From positions 1 to 64,000 of the forward strand of contig DASVWC010000111.1 in the NCBI GenBank assembly GCA_036389835.1: a stretch of DNA of 64,000 bases, given 5' to 3'. The notes under the pieces were generated by a model. The model worked only from the letters and a program-made list of their open reading frames with translations, searched no databases and was not told where the DNA came from. Of the stretch, positions 33,070 through 41,879 are shown piece by piece. This DNA is from AC-37 sp036389835. Lineage in GTDB: Bacteria; Actinomycetota; Thermoleophilia; Solirubrobacterales; Thermoleophilaceae. The stretch's first letter is position 1; every line of letters begins with the position of its first letter. Made by a program: the position numbers and the translations under genes.

Positions 33070-34902
33070 TCAGCGCTTCGCGGCGGCCTTGCCGTCGCCG
33101 TCGCCGATCTCGAGCACCGACAGGAACGCCTCCTGCGGCACCTCGATCTGGCCGACCTGCTTCATGCGCTTCTTGCCCGCCTTCTGCTTCTCGAGCAGCT
33201 TGCGCTTGCGGCTGATGTCGCCGCCGTAGCACTTCGCGATCACGTCCTTGCGGACGGGCTTGACGGACTCGCGCGCGATGATCTTCGAGCCGATCGCCGC
33301 CTGGATCGCGACCTCGAACTGCTGGCGCGGGATCTGGCGGAAGAGGCGCTCGGTGAGGCCGCGGCCGGCGGCGTAGGCCTTGTCCTTGTGCACGATCATC
33401 GAGAGCGCGTCGACCGTGTCGCCGGCGAGCAGGATGTCGAGCTTCACGAGGTCGGCCGGGCGCAGGCCGATCAGCTCGTAGTCGAGCGACGCGAAGCCGC
33501 GGGTGCGCGACTTGAGCTGGTCGAAGAAGTCGAGCACGATCTCGGCGAGCGGCAGGTCGTAGCGCAGCTGGACGCGCGCCTCGGAGAGGAAGCTCATGTC
33601 CACGTGCACGCCGCGGCGCTCCTGGCAGAGGTCCATCACCGCCCCGACGTGCTCCTTCGGGCAGAGGATCGTCGCGCGGATGTTCGGCTCGCGGATCTCC
33701 TCCACGCGGGCGCGGTCCGGCATGTCGCTGGGCGAATGGACCGTGACCACCTCGCCGTTGGTGAGGGTGACCTCGTACTCCACCGTCGGCGTGGTGGCGA
33801 GCAGCTCGAGGTCGTACTCGCGCTCGAGCCGCTCGCGCACGATGTCCATGTGCAGCAGGCCGAGGAAGCCGGAGCGGAAGCCGAAGCCGAGCGCCTGGCT
33901 GGTCTCGGGCTCCCACGAGAGCGCGGCGTCGTTGAGCGAGAGCTTCTCGAGAGCGTCGCGGAGGTCCGCGAACTGGTCGGTCTCGACGGGGAACAGGCCG
34001 CAGAACACCATCGGCTTGACCTCGCGGTAGCCGGGCAGCGGCTCGGAGCCCGGGCTCGCGCGTGAGGTGAGCGTGTCGCCCACGCGGAGCTGGGAGACGT
34101 CCTTCACGCCGGTGATCACATAGCCGACCTCGCCGGCGCGCAGCCCGTCGACCGGCTTCATGTCCGGGCCGAAGAACCCGATCTCGTCGATGTCGGCCTC
34201 GGTGCCGGTCTGCATCGCGAGGATCGGGTCGTTCTTGCGGAATTCCCCGTCCACGACGCGCACGTACGCGATCACCCCGCGGTACTGGTCGAACTCGGAG
34301 TCGAAGATCAGCGCGCGCGGCGGCGCGTCGAGGTCGCCCTCGGGGGAGGGGATGCGCTCCACGATCGCCTCGAGGACGTCGGTGACCCCCTCCCCGGTCT
34401 TGGCGGAGATCCGGATCACGTCGTCGGCGGGCTCGCCGAGCAGCTCGGAGATCTCGCCCGCGACCCGCTCGGGCTCGGCGCCCGGGAGGTCGAGCTTGTT
34501 GAGCGCGGGGATGAGCTCGAGGCCGGCGTCCACGGCCAGATAGGTGTTGGCGAGCGTCTGCGCCTCGACCCCCTGCGAGGCGTCCACGAGCAGCAGCGCT
34601 CCGTCGCATGCGGCGAGCGAGCGCGAGACCTCGTAGGTGAAGTCCACGTGGCCCGGCGTGTCGATCAGGTGGAGGCGGTAGGTCTCGCCGTCGCGCGCGG
34701 TGTACTCCACCCGGACGGCCTGCGCCTTGATCGTGATGCCGCGCTCGCGCTCGAGGTCCATCTTGTCGAGCAGCTGCGGGCGGTGCTTGCGCGGGTCGAC
34801 CGCGCCGGTGACCTCCAGGATGCGGTCGGCCAGCGTCGACTTCCCGTGGTCGATGTGGGCGATGATCGAGAAGTTGCGGATGTTGGAGGCGGGCGCGCTC
34901 AC
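33070..34902 (-). CDS. lepA: elongation factor 4 (LepA)
   Basis: Ribosome-associated GTPase that promotes back-translocation and ribosome assembly. 610 residues from GTG 34902 (VSAPASNIRNF), which matches the normal length. G1 AHIDHGKST, G2/switch region RERGITIKAQ, G3 DTPGHVDF and G4 NKLD are present, as are the EF4-specific C-terminal domain and basic tail (KCYGGDISRKRKLLEKQKAG). It lies 11 bases after the murJ stop and is probably co-transcribed with it. No Shine-Dalgarno is apparent. Confidence 0.97.
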   Translation of the reverse strand: MSAPASNIRNFSIIAHIDHGKSTLADRILEVTGAVDPRKHRPQLLDKMDLERERGITIKAQAVRVEYTARDGETYRLHLIDTPGHVDFTYEVSRSLAACDGALLLVDASQGVEAQTLANTYLAVDAGLELIPALNKLDLPGAEPERVAGEISELLGEPADDVIRISAKTGEGVTDVLEAIVERIPSPEGDLDAPPRALIFDSEFDQYRGVIAYVRVVDGEFRKNDPILAMQTGTEADIDEIGFFGPDMKPVDGLRAGEVGYVITGVKDVSQLRVGDTLTSRASPGSEPLPGYREVKPMVFCGLFPVETDQFADLRDALEKLSLNDAALSWEPETSQALGFGFRSGFLGLLHMDIVRERLEREYDLELLATTPTVEYEVTLTNGEVVTVHSPSDMPDRARVEEIREPNIRATILCPKEHVGAVMDLCQERRGVHVDMSFLSEARVQLRYDLPLAEIVLDFFDQLKSRTRGFASLDYELIGLRPADLVKLDILLAGDTVDALSMIVHKDKAYAAGRGLTERLFRQIPRQQFEVAIQAAIGSKIIARESVKPVRKDVIAKCYGGDISRKRKLLEKQKAGKKRMKQVGQIEVPQEAFLSVLEIGDGDGKAAAKR

Positions 34903-34913
34903 CGCGTGAGAGG

Positions 34914-36578
34914 TTAGGAGCGCCTGAAGCGAGAGCCCAGCAGCCCCACGATCTGGCGGGCCTCGTCGATCCGCAGCAGCCAGACCGCGGCGGCGTAGGC
35001 CGCCGTGCCGGTGACGATCGCCGCCCCGACCGCGACGACCTGCGACCAGATCGCGGCTCCGATGGCCTGGTCGATCGCCCACCAGGTGGCGTAAGCGACG
35101 CCCGCCAGCACCGCGCCCGCCGCGACCATCCGCAGCACGGCCGCGAGGTTCTGGGCGCCCTCCACCCCGCCGAGGTCCGGGCGCAGGTACCAGGCCTGGG
35201 CGAGCGCCATGCCCACTGTGCCGACGACCGTGCCGATCACGATGCCGCCCACGCCGAGCGGCTCGTAGAGGGCGAGCGCGATGGCGGCGTTGACCAGCAT
35301 GTTCGCGCCGGCCAGGGCGGTGGTCGTCCAGGGACGCTGGAGGCTGAAGTACGTGCGCGAGAGCAGCAGCGAGACGCCCTGCGCGGGCAGCGAGAACGCC
35401 CACCAGAACATCGCCTCGGCCACCAGGTCGGTGGCGGCGGCGTCGAACTCGCCGCGCTCGTAGACGAGCCGCGTGATCGGCTCGGCCAGCACCGCCATGA
35501 AGGCGGCCGAGGGGATCAGGAGGAGGCAGATCAGCCGCACGCCGTTGGCCATCGTGCGGCGCAGGTCGTCGTACTCGCGCCGCGCCGCGAAGCGGGAGAG
35601 GGTCGGGAACACGACCGTGGCGATCGCCACGCTGAAGATCCCCTGCGGGAGCATGTAGATGCGGAACGCCTTGTCGATCGCGGCCGGCGCCTCCTCGGAG
35701 ACCAGCGTGCCGAAGAACGAGTTGATCAGCAGGCTGAAGTTGATGAGGCCGAGCGCGATCGTGACCGGGAGCATCAGCTTGAGGACCCGGATCACGTGCG
35801 GGTTGCGCCAGTCGAAGTCGAGCGTGAAGCGCCCCCCGGTCCCGCGCAGCCACGGGAGCGGCAGCGCGAGCTGGATCACGGTGCCCGCGAGGACGCCGAT
35901 GCCGTAGGCGTAGATGTCGTCCTCGCCGTCGAAGACCGGCGTTAGGCCCACCAGGCAGGCGATGATCGCGAGGTTCCAGAAGACCGGCGCGATCGCCGCC
36001 GCGCCGAAGCGGTCGAACGAGTTGAGCATCCCCACGGTCACGCCCGCCAGCGCGAGCAGCAGGACGATCGGGAACATGAGCTGGCTGAGGCCGGTGGTGA
36101 GGTCGCGCAGGACCGGCTCGTCGTCGAAGCCGGGCGTGACGAGCTCGATCACCTTGGGGGCGGCGATCAGGAAGATCAGCGTGAGCGCGCCGAGCACCAT
36201 CGCGATCAGCGACAGCAGGCCGGAGGCCACCTTGAACGCCTCCCTGCGCCTGCCCTTCTCGAGCAGCTCGGTGAAGACCGGCACGAAGGCGCCCTGGAGG
36301 GCCGCGTCCGCGACCAGCGCGCGGACGAGGTTCGGCACCTGGAAGGCGATCGTGAAGGCCGACATCGGCCCCTTCACCCCGAAGAAGCTCGCCGCCACTA
36401 TCTCGCGCACGAGGCCCATCACGCGCGAGAGCGCGGTGGCGGCGGAGAAGAACGCCGTGCTTACGGCGAGGCGCCGGCCGCGGGCGGGCTCCTCCTCGGA
36501 ACGGGAGGCCTCGGCGCCCGGCGGGTCGCCGGCTGGCTCCCGCTCCGCGTCGCTACTCTCTCCGGCCGTGGCAAACAT
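34914..36578 (-). CDS. murJ: lipid II flippase MurJ
   Basis: 554 residues, MATE/MOP-superfamily membrane protein with about 14 helices. The N-terminal family signature is STAFFSAATALSRVMGLVRE followed by ADAALQGAFVPVFTE. It moves lipid II across the membrane for peptidoglycan synthesis. The first 38 residues are an acidic/polar extension before the first helix. The ATG (36578-36576) lies inside the first codons of divergent rpsT, so the 5' ends overlap by 11 bases. No alternative in-frame ATG or GTG exists before the first helix. Confidence 0.93.
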   Translation of the reverse strand: MFATAGESSDAEREPAGDPPGAEASRSEEEPARGRRLAVSTAFFSAATALSRVMGLVREIVAASFFGVKGPMSAFTIAFQVPNLVRALVADAALQGAFVPVFTELLEKGRRREAFKVASGLLSLIAMVLGALTLIFLIAAPKVIELVTPGFDDEPVLRDLTTGLSQLMFPIVLLLALAGVTVGMLNSFDRFGAAAIAPVFWNLAIIACLVGLTPVFDGEDDIYAYGIGVLAGTVIQLALPLPWLRGTGGRFTLDFDWRNPHVIRVLKLMLPVTIALGLINFSLLINSFFGTLVSEEAPAAIDKAFRIYMLPQGIFSVAIATVVFPTLSRFAARREYDDLRRTMANGVRLICLLLIPSAAFMAVLAEPITRLVYERGEFDAAATDLVAEAMFWWAFSLPAQGVSLLLSRTYFSLQRPWTTTALAGANMLVNAAIALALYEPLGVGGIVIGTVVGTVGMALAQAWYLRPDLGGVEGAQNLAAVLRMVAAGAVLAGVAYATWWAIDQAIGAAIWSQVVAVGAAIVTGTAAYAAAVWLLRIDEARQIVGLLGSRFRRS

Positions 36579-36834
36579 CGCGTCACAAGAAAAGCGGATA
36601 CAGCGGTCGGCCCGCGAGCGGCTCGAGAATCGCCGCTACACGTCGGCGATCAAGACGTACTTCCGCTCACTCGAGGCGGCGGTGGCCGGCGGCGACGACG
36701 CGGCGGCCGACGCGGCGCACCGCGAGCTGGTCTCGACGGTCGATCGCGCCGTCAAGCGCGGGGCGCTGCACCGCAACACCGGCGCGCGCAAGAAGAGCCG
36801 CGCGGCCAAGCTGCGCGCCGGCGCCGGCTCCTAG
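36568..36834 (+). CDS. rpsT: 30S ribosomal protein S20
   Basis: 88 residues from GTG 36568. The typical S20 sequence is visible: NIASQEKRIQRSARERLENR and the C-terminal GALHRNTGARKKSRAAKL. It binds 16S rRNA and is commonly next to holA, as here. The start overlaps the start of divergent murJ. The stop shares CTAG with the convergent holA stop. Confidence 0.96.
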   Translation: MANIASQEKRIQRSARERLENRRYTSAIKTYFRSLEAAVAGGDDAAADAAHRELVSTVDRAVKRGALHRNTGARKKSRAAKLRAGAGS

Positions 36835-37787
36835 GCGGCCGCTCGCGCTAGCGCGAGCGTCAGCCCGCTCTCGTCGTCCACGCACTCGCCGTTGCGCATC
36901 CTGACCTCCAGCTCGGCGAACGCGCACAGCGCTCGCTCGAGCGCGTCGCGGTCCGCGCGGCGCGCCTGCGAGGCGATCCGCTTGGCGAGCCACGGCGGCA
37001 CCCGCAGCTCCTTGGCGAGCTGCGACTCGGACACCCCGGCGTCGATCAGCTCCGCCGCGCGGATCGACCGGCGCAGGCCGCTGAGGATCGGATAGACAAG
37101 CCGCGCGGGGCGGTCGCCGCTCTCGACGAGGCGCTCGGCCAGCCGCAGCGACTGCTCGAGGTCGCCCGCGACGAGGGCGTCGGCGAGGTCGTAGCCCTGG
37201 CTCGTGGTCTCGCCGCAGGCGAGTCGCTTGACGTGCTCGGCGGTGAGGTTGTCGCGCGGGTGGGCGAGCAGGGCGAGCTTCTCGACCTCGCGCGCGATCC
37301 GCTGCTGGCTGTTGCCCACGAGGCCCACGAGGGTGCGCGCCGCCTCCATGTCGAGCACGAGCCCCTCCTCCGCGGCGCGGTCGATCGTCCAGCGCGGCAG
37401 CTCGCGCGGCTTGGGCGCCTGGTACTCGCGGAGCTCGCCGCCGGCCTTCGCGACGGCCTTCGTCAGGCGGTCCGGCGGCTTGCCGCGCGCGACCAGGACC
37501 AGCACGGTCTCCGGGGCGGGCGCGGCCAGCTCGCGCTCGAGCGGGTCGAGGGCGGCGGGCTTCCAGGACTCGACGCCGTCGACCATCACGTAGCGGGTGC
37601 CGCCGCCGAACGTGAGCGCCGAGAGCGAGGCCGCGACCTCGTCGGGGCCGTGCGAGCGCGCGTCGAATCTCTCCAGCCCGCCCGGCCCGTTCTCCTCCTC
37701 GGCGCGGCGGCGCACGCGCGAGCGCCAGGCGTCGATCTTCGCGTGGTCCTCGCCGCAGACGAGGTAGGCGGGCTTGAGGTCGGCCAC
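36831..37787 (-). CDS. holA: DNA polymerase III subunit delta
   Basis: Clamp-loader wrench subunit. 318 residues, GTG start. It shows the N-terminal AAA+-like fold without a P-loop (KPAYLVCGEDHAKIDAWRSR), a central lid region (VGLVGNSQQRIAREVEKLAL, the conserved D/N-x-x-x-I-x-x-E-x-E-K-L signature) and a helical collar domain. It follows comEC on the same strand, the common com-holA arrangement. Confidence 0.93.
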   Translation of the reverse strand: MADLKPAYLVCGEDHAKIDAWRSRVRRRAEEENGPGGLERFDARSHGPDEVAASLSALTFGGGTRYVMVDGVESWKPAALDPLERELAAPAPETVLVLVARGKPPDRLTKAVAKAGGELREYQAPKPRELPRWTIDRAAEEGLVLDMEAARTLVGLVGNSQQRIAREVEKLALLAHPRDNLTAEHVKRLACGETTSQGYDLADALVAGDLEQSLRLAERLVESGDRPARLVYPILSGLRRSIRAAELIDAGVSESQLAKELRVPPWLAKRIASQARRADRDALERALCAFAELEVRMRNGECVDDESGLTLALARAAA

Positions 37788-37911
37788 GGGGCGAGTCTAC
37801 GTCCGCGGGCGGCGGCTGCGCCTCCGCGGGCGGCGGCTGCGCCTCCGCGGGCCGCACGTCGAAGCTGATGACCCCGAGGTAGCCGTCGCCGTCCTTGCCG
37901 AAGAATCTCAC
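37788..37911 (-). other. possible small reading frame coupled to comEC, with 21-bp repeats
   Basis: A frame starting at GTG 37911, overlapping the comEC stop as GTGA, reads VRFFGKDGDGYLGVISFDVR and then AEAQPPP twice before running out of frame into holA. The first 20 residues have coding-like composition. The Pro-rich part is encoded by a 21-bp direct repeat (37801-37821, 37822-37842, partial to 37851). It has no stop before holA and continues as an alternative-frame shadow. It may be a real leader peptide, a decayed gene, or chance. Confidence 0.3.
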
Positions 37912-40535
37912 CGCAGCGTCATCCGGCCGCCGCGGACGGTGAGCCGCACGGTCCCGTCGCGGTCGGTGCGCCGGACGTGCGGGACCTGCGCGTGCAGCGC
38001 CGCGAGCGTCGACGGCGCCGGATGGCCGTACGGGTTGCCCTCCCCCACCTCGATCGCGGCGACCTGCGGGCGCAGCCGGTCGAGCAGGTCCGGCAGGCCG
38101 GGGTCGGCGCTGCCGTGGTGCGAGACCTTCATCGCCTCGACCGGCGGGAGGTCGTAGGCCAGCAGCGCGTCGCTCTCGGCGTCGCCGGAGAGGAACAGGT
38201 CGAACGACCCGGCGCTCACGAGCGCCGCGAGCGCGCGCGGGTTCGGGTCCTCGGGCGGCGGGCCGGGCGGGCGCGGCGGCGGGCCGAGGACGCGGATGCG
38301 CAGGCGGCCGGCGCGGAGGGCCTGGCCCGCGTACGGCGCGATGCGGCGCACGCCGCGGCGGCGGGCCGCGGCGATCGCGGCGGCGAAGGCGGGGTCGCGG
38401 GTTCCGTCGCCGCCGTCGAGGATCGCTGCGGTGGGGACCCGCTCGAGGACCTCCTCCAGGCCGCCGTGGTGGTCGCGCGAGGCGTGCGTGGCGACGACCA
38501 GCGCGAGCCGCCGCACTCCCGCGCGGCGCAGCAGTCGGTAGGTGCGCGCCTCGGGCGGGCCGGCGTCGAAGAGCACGGCCGCGCCGGCGCCGTCCTGGAT
38601 CAGCGTGGCGTCGCCCTGGCCGACGTCGAGGAAGCTGACGGTCAGGTCCTCGGGCGGCGCGGCGGGGCCGGCGGCGTGGTGCCAGGCGAGCGCGAGCGCG
38701 GTCCCGAGTGCGGCGAGCACGGCGATCCGCCTGCGGAGGCCCGCGCGCCGCCAGGCCGCCGCGACCTCCCGCGCCCGGGCGTCCGCCGCGCCGCGCACCC
38801 GCGCTGCGCCCCTTCCGCGTCCCCGCAGCGCGGCCCTTCCGCGTCCCCGCAGCGCGGCCCTTCCGCGCCCCCGCAGCGCGGCCCTTCCGCGCCCACGCAA
38901 CGCGGCCGGGGCGAGGTGGGCTCTCTTACGGTCGCATATCGACCAATAGAGAGCCCACCTCCGCCCGATCGCGAGCCATCCCACGGCCGGGACGAGGTAG
39001 GCGGCGATCACCGCGACGGGCGACGAGAGCGGCAGGCCGACCTGGGCCCCCGGCAGCGCCGCGAACTCCTCTGCGACCCGGACCAGCGCCCCCGTCAGTG
39101 CGCCGTTCACGCGGCCGAGACCGGTGGCCAGGCCGAGCGCCGGCGCGTCGGCGGCGGTCGCGGCTCCGCCGGCTACGCCGAGGACGGCCTGCACCATGCC
39201 GAGCCAGACGATCGGGGCGACCAGCGGTAGCGCGACGAGGTTGGCCGCGAGGCCGGCGACCGAGACCGCGCCGAAGTGGTGCCCGGCGATCGGCGCCGTG
39301 GCGAGCGTGGCGGCGAGGGTCATCGCGGCGCCCTCGGCGAATGGCCCGGGCAGCCAGCCGAGCGGCCGACGCAGCGCCGGCGCGAGCATCAGGATGCCCG
39401 CCACCGCGGCGAACGAGAGCTGCCAGCCGGGCTCGGCGGCGACCCGCGGCTCCAGCACCAGCGTGACCACCGCCGCGACCAGCAGCGCGTACCAGCGCGA
39501 CCGCACGCGCCCGACCGCGAGCGCCGCCAGACCGGCTATCGCCATCGCCGCCGCTCGCTGGAGCGACGGACCCGCCCCGGCGAGCAGCAGGTAGAGGACG
39601 ATCAGCGCGCCCAGCCACAGCACCCGCCCGCGAACGCCCGCCCCGGCCACCGCCAGCAGCGGCAGCGCGAGCGCGCAGAGCAGCACCACGTTCTGACCGC
39701 TGACCGCGAGCAGGTGCCCGAGGCCGGAGCGGCGGAAGTCGTCCACCACCAGCGGGTCGATCGCCTCGTCCTGGCCGAGCACCATGCCGCGCGCGACGGC
39801 ACCGCGCTCGGCCGGCATGCCGGCGACGATCCCGCGCTCGGCCCGCCGCCGCACGGAGTCGACCCAGCCGGCGAAGCCGCGGCGGTGGGGCGGCGGGGCA
39901 CCGCCGGCGGTCCTGGCGCGCGCCGGCACCGCGCGGAGCGCGTCGAGCTCGAGCTCGGCCGCCACGCCGCGCCGGCGCAGGTACGCGGGCCAGTCGAGGC
40001 GTGAACCGTGCGTGCGGCGCGGGCGCGCCAGGCTCCCGGACGCGAGCACCAGGACCCCCGGCTCGCCGCCGGCCGGCCAGCGCATGCCGTCGCCGGCTCG
40101 GGCGACCACCCGCGACCCGTGCGCCGGCCCCGATCGCAGCTCCACCAGCGCCCAGGAGCCGAACCGGGTTCGGCGCGGGCGCTGAAGCACGGCCACCTCG
40201 CCCTCGAAGCGATCGATCCGCAGAGCCCGCTCCGCCGTTGCGTCGATGGCGGCGACGCGCGCGTGGCCCACGGCGGCGCCGACCGCGAGCGCGAGGGGCG
40301 CCAGCACCAGCACCGCGGGAACGCGCACCGCGAGTCCCGGGTCGGGGCGCCAGAGCGCGAGCGCGACGCCGACCGTTGGCAGCGCGACGGCGATCGGCCC
40401 CCACCATGGGAGTGCCGGGGCGGCCGCCAGGCCGGCCGCGAGGGCGGCGACGACTCCGTGCGGGCGGCGGCGGTCGAGCCAGGCGATCGCGGCGCGGCTG
40501 GCATCCGGCGGGTGCGGCGCGTGCTCGGTGCCCAT
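37908..40535 (-). CDS. comEC: ComEC/Rec2 DNA-uptake channel protein
   Basis: 875 residues. The N-terminal DUF4131-like/OB region (about 60-210) precedes the Competence membrane domain (about 240-525: GLGHLLAVSGQNVVLL, GAGPSLQRAAAMA). A metallo-beta-lactamase domain (about 630-875) has VSFLDVGQGDATLIQ and THASRDHHGG, where the usual HxHxDH has Ser-Arg in place of the second His. It imports single-stranded DNA during transformation. Between membrane and lactamase domains (about 527-576) sit a palindrome-encoded stretch and four 8-residue ALRGRGRA-like repeats, unusual for the family. Confidence 0.93.
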   Translation of the reverse strand: MGTEHAPHPPDASRAAIAWLDRRRPHGVVAALAAGLAAAPALPWWGPIAVALPTVGVALALWRPDPGLAVRVPAVLVLAPLALAVGAAVGHARVAAIDATAERALRIDRFEGEVAVLQRPRRTRFGSWALVELRSGPAHGSRVVARAGDGMRWPAGGEPGVLVLASGSLARPRRTHGSRLDWPAYLRRRGVAAELELDALRAVPARARTAGGAPPPHRRGFAGWVDSVRRRAERGIVAGMPAERGAVARGMVLGQDEAIDPLVVDDFRRSGLGHLLAVSGQNVVLLCALALPLLAVAGAGVRGRVLWLGALIVLYLLLAGAGPSLQRAAAMAIAGLAALAVGRVRSRWYALLVAAVVTLVLEPRVAAEPGWQLSFAAVAGILMLAPALRRPLGWLPGPFAEGAAMTLAATLATAPIAGHHFGAVSVAGLAANLVALPLVAPIVWLGMVQAVLGVAGGAATAADAPALGLATGLGRVNGALTGALVRVAEEFAALPGAQVGLPLSSPVAVIAAYLVPAVGWLAIGRRWALYWSICDRKRAHLAPAALRGRGRAALRGRGRAALRGRGRAALRGRGRGAARVRGAADARAREVAAAWRRAGLRRRIAVLAALGTALALAWHHAAGPAAPPEDLTVSFLDVGQGDATLIQDGAGAAVLFDAGPPEARTYRLLRRAGVRRLALVVATHASRDHHGGLEEVLERVPTAAILDGGDGTRDPAFAAAIAAARRRGVRRIAPYAGQALRAGRLRIRVLGPPPRPPGPPPEDPNPRALAALVSAGSFDLFLSGDAESDALLAYDLPPVEAMKVSHHGSADPGLPDLLDRLRPQVAAIEVGEGNPYGHPAPSTLAALHAQVPHVRRTDRDGTVRLTVRGGRMTLR
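38811..38906. repeat. four tandem 24-bp repeats inside comEC
   Basis: Unit CCTTCCGCGTCCCCGCAGCG plus CGGC, at 38811, 38835, 38859 and 38883. The last two carry a few substitutions. On the coding strand they give repeated ALRGRGRA octapeptides, keeping frame. Confidence 0.9.
38914..38960. repeat. 47-bp palindromic element inside comEC
   Basis: AGGTGGGCTCTCT (38914-38926) and AGAGAGCCCACCT (38948-38960) are perfect inverse complements. Inside, GGTCG (38930-38934) pairs with CGACC (38940-38944). The centre is A+T-rich compared with the gene. It is read in frame as RRWALYWSICDRKRAHL at the end of the ComEC membrane domain. It directly adjoins the 24-bp repeats. Confidence 0.85.
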
Positions 40536-40540
40536 GGCAT

Positions 40541-41200
40541 CTACGGCGTCACCGCCTCGCGCAGCGACTCGAAGCGCTTCTCGCCGATCCCCTCGACCTG
40601 CCGCAGCTCCTCCACGGACCGGAAGCCGCCGTGCTGCGTCCGGTACTCGACGATGCGCCGGGCGAGCGTGGGCCCGATGCCGTCGATGGCGTCGAGCTGC
40701 TCCGGTGTCGCGCTCGCGAGGCTGACCTTCGGGGCGAGCGAGCCGCCGGAGCCGGAGCCGCCGGAGCCAGAGCCGCTAGAGCCGGAGCCGGCCGCGCCGG
40801 CTCCGGAGGGAGCCGGGCCCGCACCGCCGGCCCCGCGCCGCGGCACGATCACCTGCTGCCCGTCGGCGACCTTCGCGACGAGGTTCACTCCCGCCTGGTC
40901 AGCGTGCCGCGTGAGCCCGCCGGCCCGCTCGACCGCCTCGTGCACCCGAGCGCCCGCCGGCACCTGGTAGACGCCCGGCCGGCGCACCTCGCCGGCGACC
41001 TGGACCGCGAGCGTCGCACCGCCACCGCCTGGCGAGCCGCCGGCGGCACCGACGGGCCCGCCGCGGGCGGGCGGCGGCTCCACCGCCACGGGCGCCGGCT
41101 CACCGTCGCCGCCGGCGAGCGCCCGCACCGCGAGCACGGCCACCACCAGCGCCACCGCCACCCAGCCGACGGCCCTCATCCGATCGCGGTCGAGCTCCAT
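40541..41200 (-). CDS. comEA: ComEA family DNA-binding competence protein
   Basis: 219 residues. One N-terminal transmembrane helix (about 10-30) is followed by a Pro/Gly linker. The SLBB domain (about 63-120: VQVAGEVRRPGVYQVPAGAR) precedes a Ser/Gly linker and a C-terminal (HhH)2 domain (about 155-219: LASATPEQLDAIDGIGPTLA, VEGIGEKRFESL). It is an extracytoplasmic DNA receptor for transformation and lies five bases upstream of comEC. ATG start. The 174-bp gap to the next gene upstream has no feature I can name. Confidence 0.93.
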   Translation of the reverse strand: MELDRDRMRAVGWVAVALVVAVLAVRALAGGDGEPAPVAVEPPPARGGPVGAAGGSPGGGGATLAVQVAGEVRRPGVYQVPAGARVHEAVERAGGLTRHADQAGVNLVAKVADGQQVIVPRRGAGGAGPAPSGAGAAGSGSSGSGSGGSGSGGSLAPKVSLASATPEQLDAIDGIGPTLARRIVEYRTQHGGFRSVEELRQVEGIGEKRFESLREAVTP

Positions 41201-41374
41201 GCGGCGACCGTACGCGGGGCCGCGTTACACGTGGGTCAACTGGGCAACGATTCGCCGAACGGCATGTGACGATCGCGTAACGGGGGGTGGGGCGGCGGCG
41301 GGCCGGGCCTCCCGGCGGCGGCGGGAGCCAGGCGGCGCGGCGGCGCGGCCTCAGGCGCGTCCTCCAGGCGGCGG

Positions 41375-41848
41375 CTAGTCCTCCTCGCGGTTGAAGAACA
41401 GCGTGTTCTGGTCGACCTTCCAGTCGCCGCCGACGCGCCGCATCTTCACCGGCTTCGCCCCGGCCCGCCCCGGGAACTCGATCGCCGCCGTCGCGCCCGA
41501 GATCTTCACCTCGTAGTTCTTCACCCCGCCGAGCTGCTCCGCCAGCTGCTCGCGCTTCTCGGCGCCGAGCGCCCCCAGCGCCTGACGGTGCGCGCTCTCG
41601 CACGAGTCGGTGCCCGGGAACACCGCGGCCGCCTCCTCCTGGGCGCTCTCCGTCAGCTGCCCGCAGGCGGCCTCCGGGTCGTTGGCCTTCACGGCCTCGC
41701 CGTAGTCGGTCAGCCCCTTGAAGACCGCGGCCTCCGCGGCCGAGCCCCGCGCGCCGCCGCCCGGGGCCTTCGCGTCCTCCTCGTCGTCGCCGCCGCACCC
41801 GCACGCGACGCACGCTGCCACCGCCAGTACCCCCGCCAACCGTCGCAA
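41375..41848 (-). CDS. lipoprotein with two-cysteine NTF2-like domain
   Basis: 157 residues from TTG 41848, preceded by a GGGGGG-type ribosome-binding site. The signal LAVAACVACGCGGDDEED has several possible lipobox Cys. The domain (about 40-157) has AACGQLTESAQEEAAAVF with a second Cys at DSCESAH, and ends in strands (KNYEVKISGATAAIEF, VGGDWKVDQ). It resembles the proteins encoded at 22056 and 50266 and the kinase sensor at 58627. Function unknown; not obviously part of the com cluster. Confidence 0.7.
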   Translation of the reverse strand: MRRLAGVLAVAACVACGCGGDDEEDAKAPGGGARGSAAEAAVFKGLTDYGEAVKANDPEAACGQLTESAQEEAAAVFPGTDSCESAHRQALGALGAEKREQLAEQLGGVKNYEVKISGATAAIEFPGRAGAKPVKMRRVGGDWKVDQNTLFFNREED

Positions 41849-41879
41849 TTCCGCCCCCCAGGTAGCCGAACGCCGCAGG

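Noticed and set aside
36667..37911. Frame of 414 codons covering holA in another frame
   Set aside because: Only the first 40 codons, outside holA, look possibly real; the rest has shadow composition.
41201..41374. Gap upstream of comEA with CGTTAC and GTAACG words
   Set aside because: Six-base inverted words about 50 bases apart are expected by chance; no promoter or hairpin is convincing.
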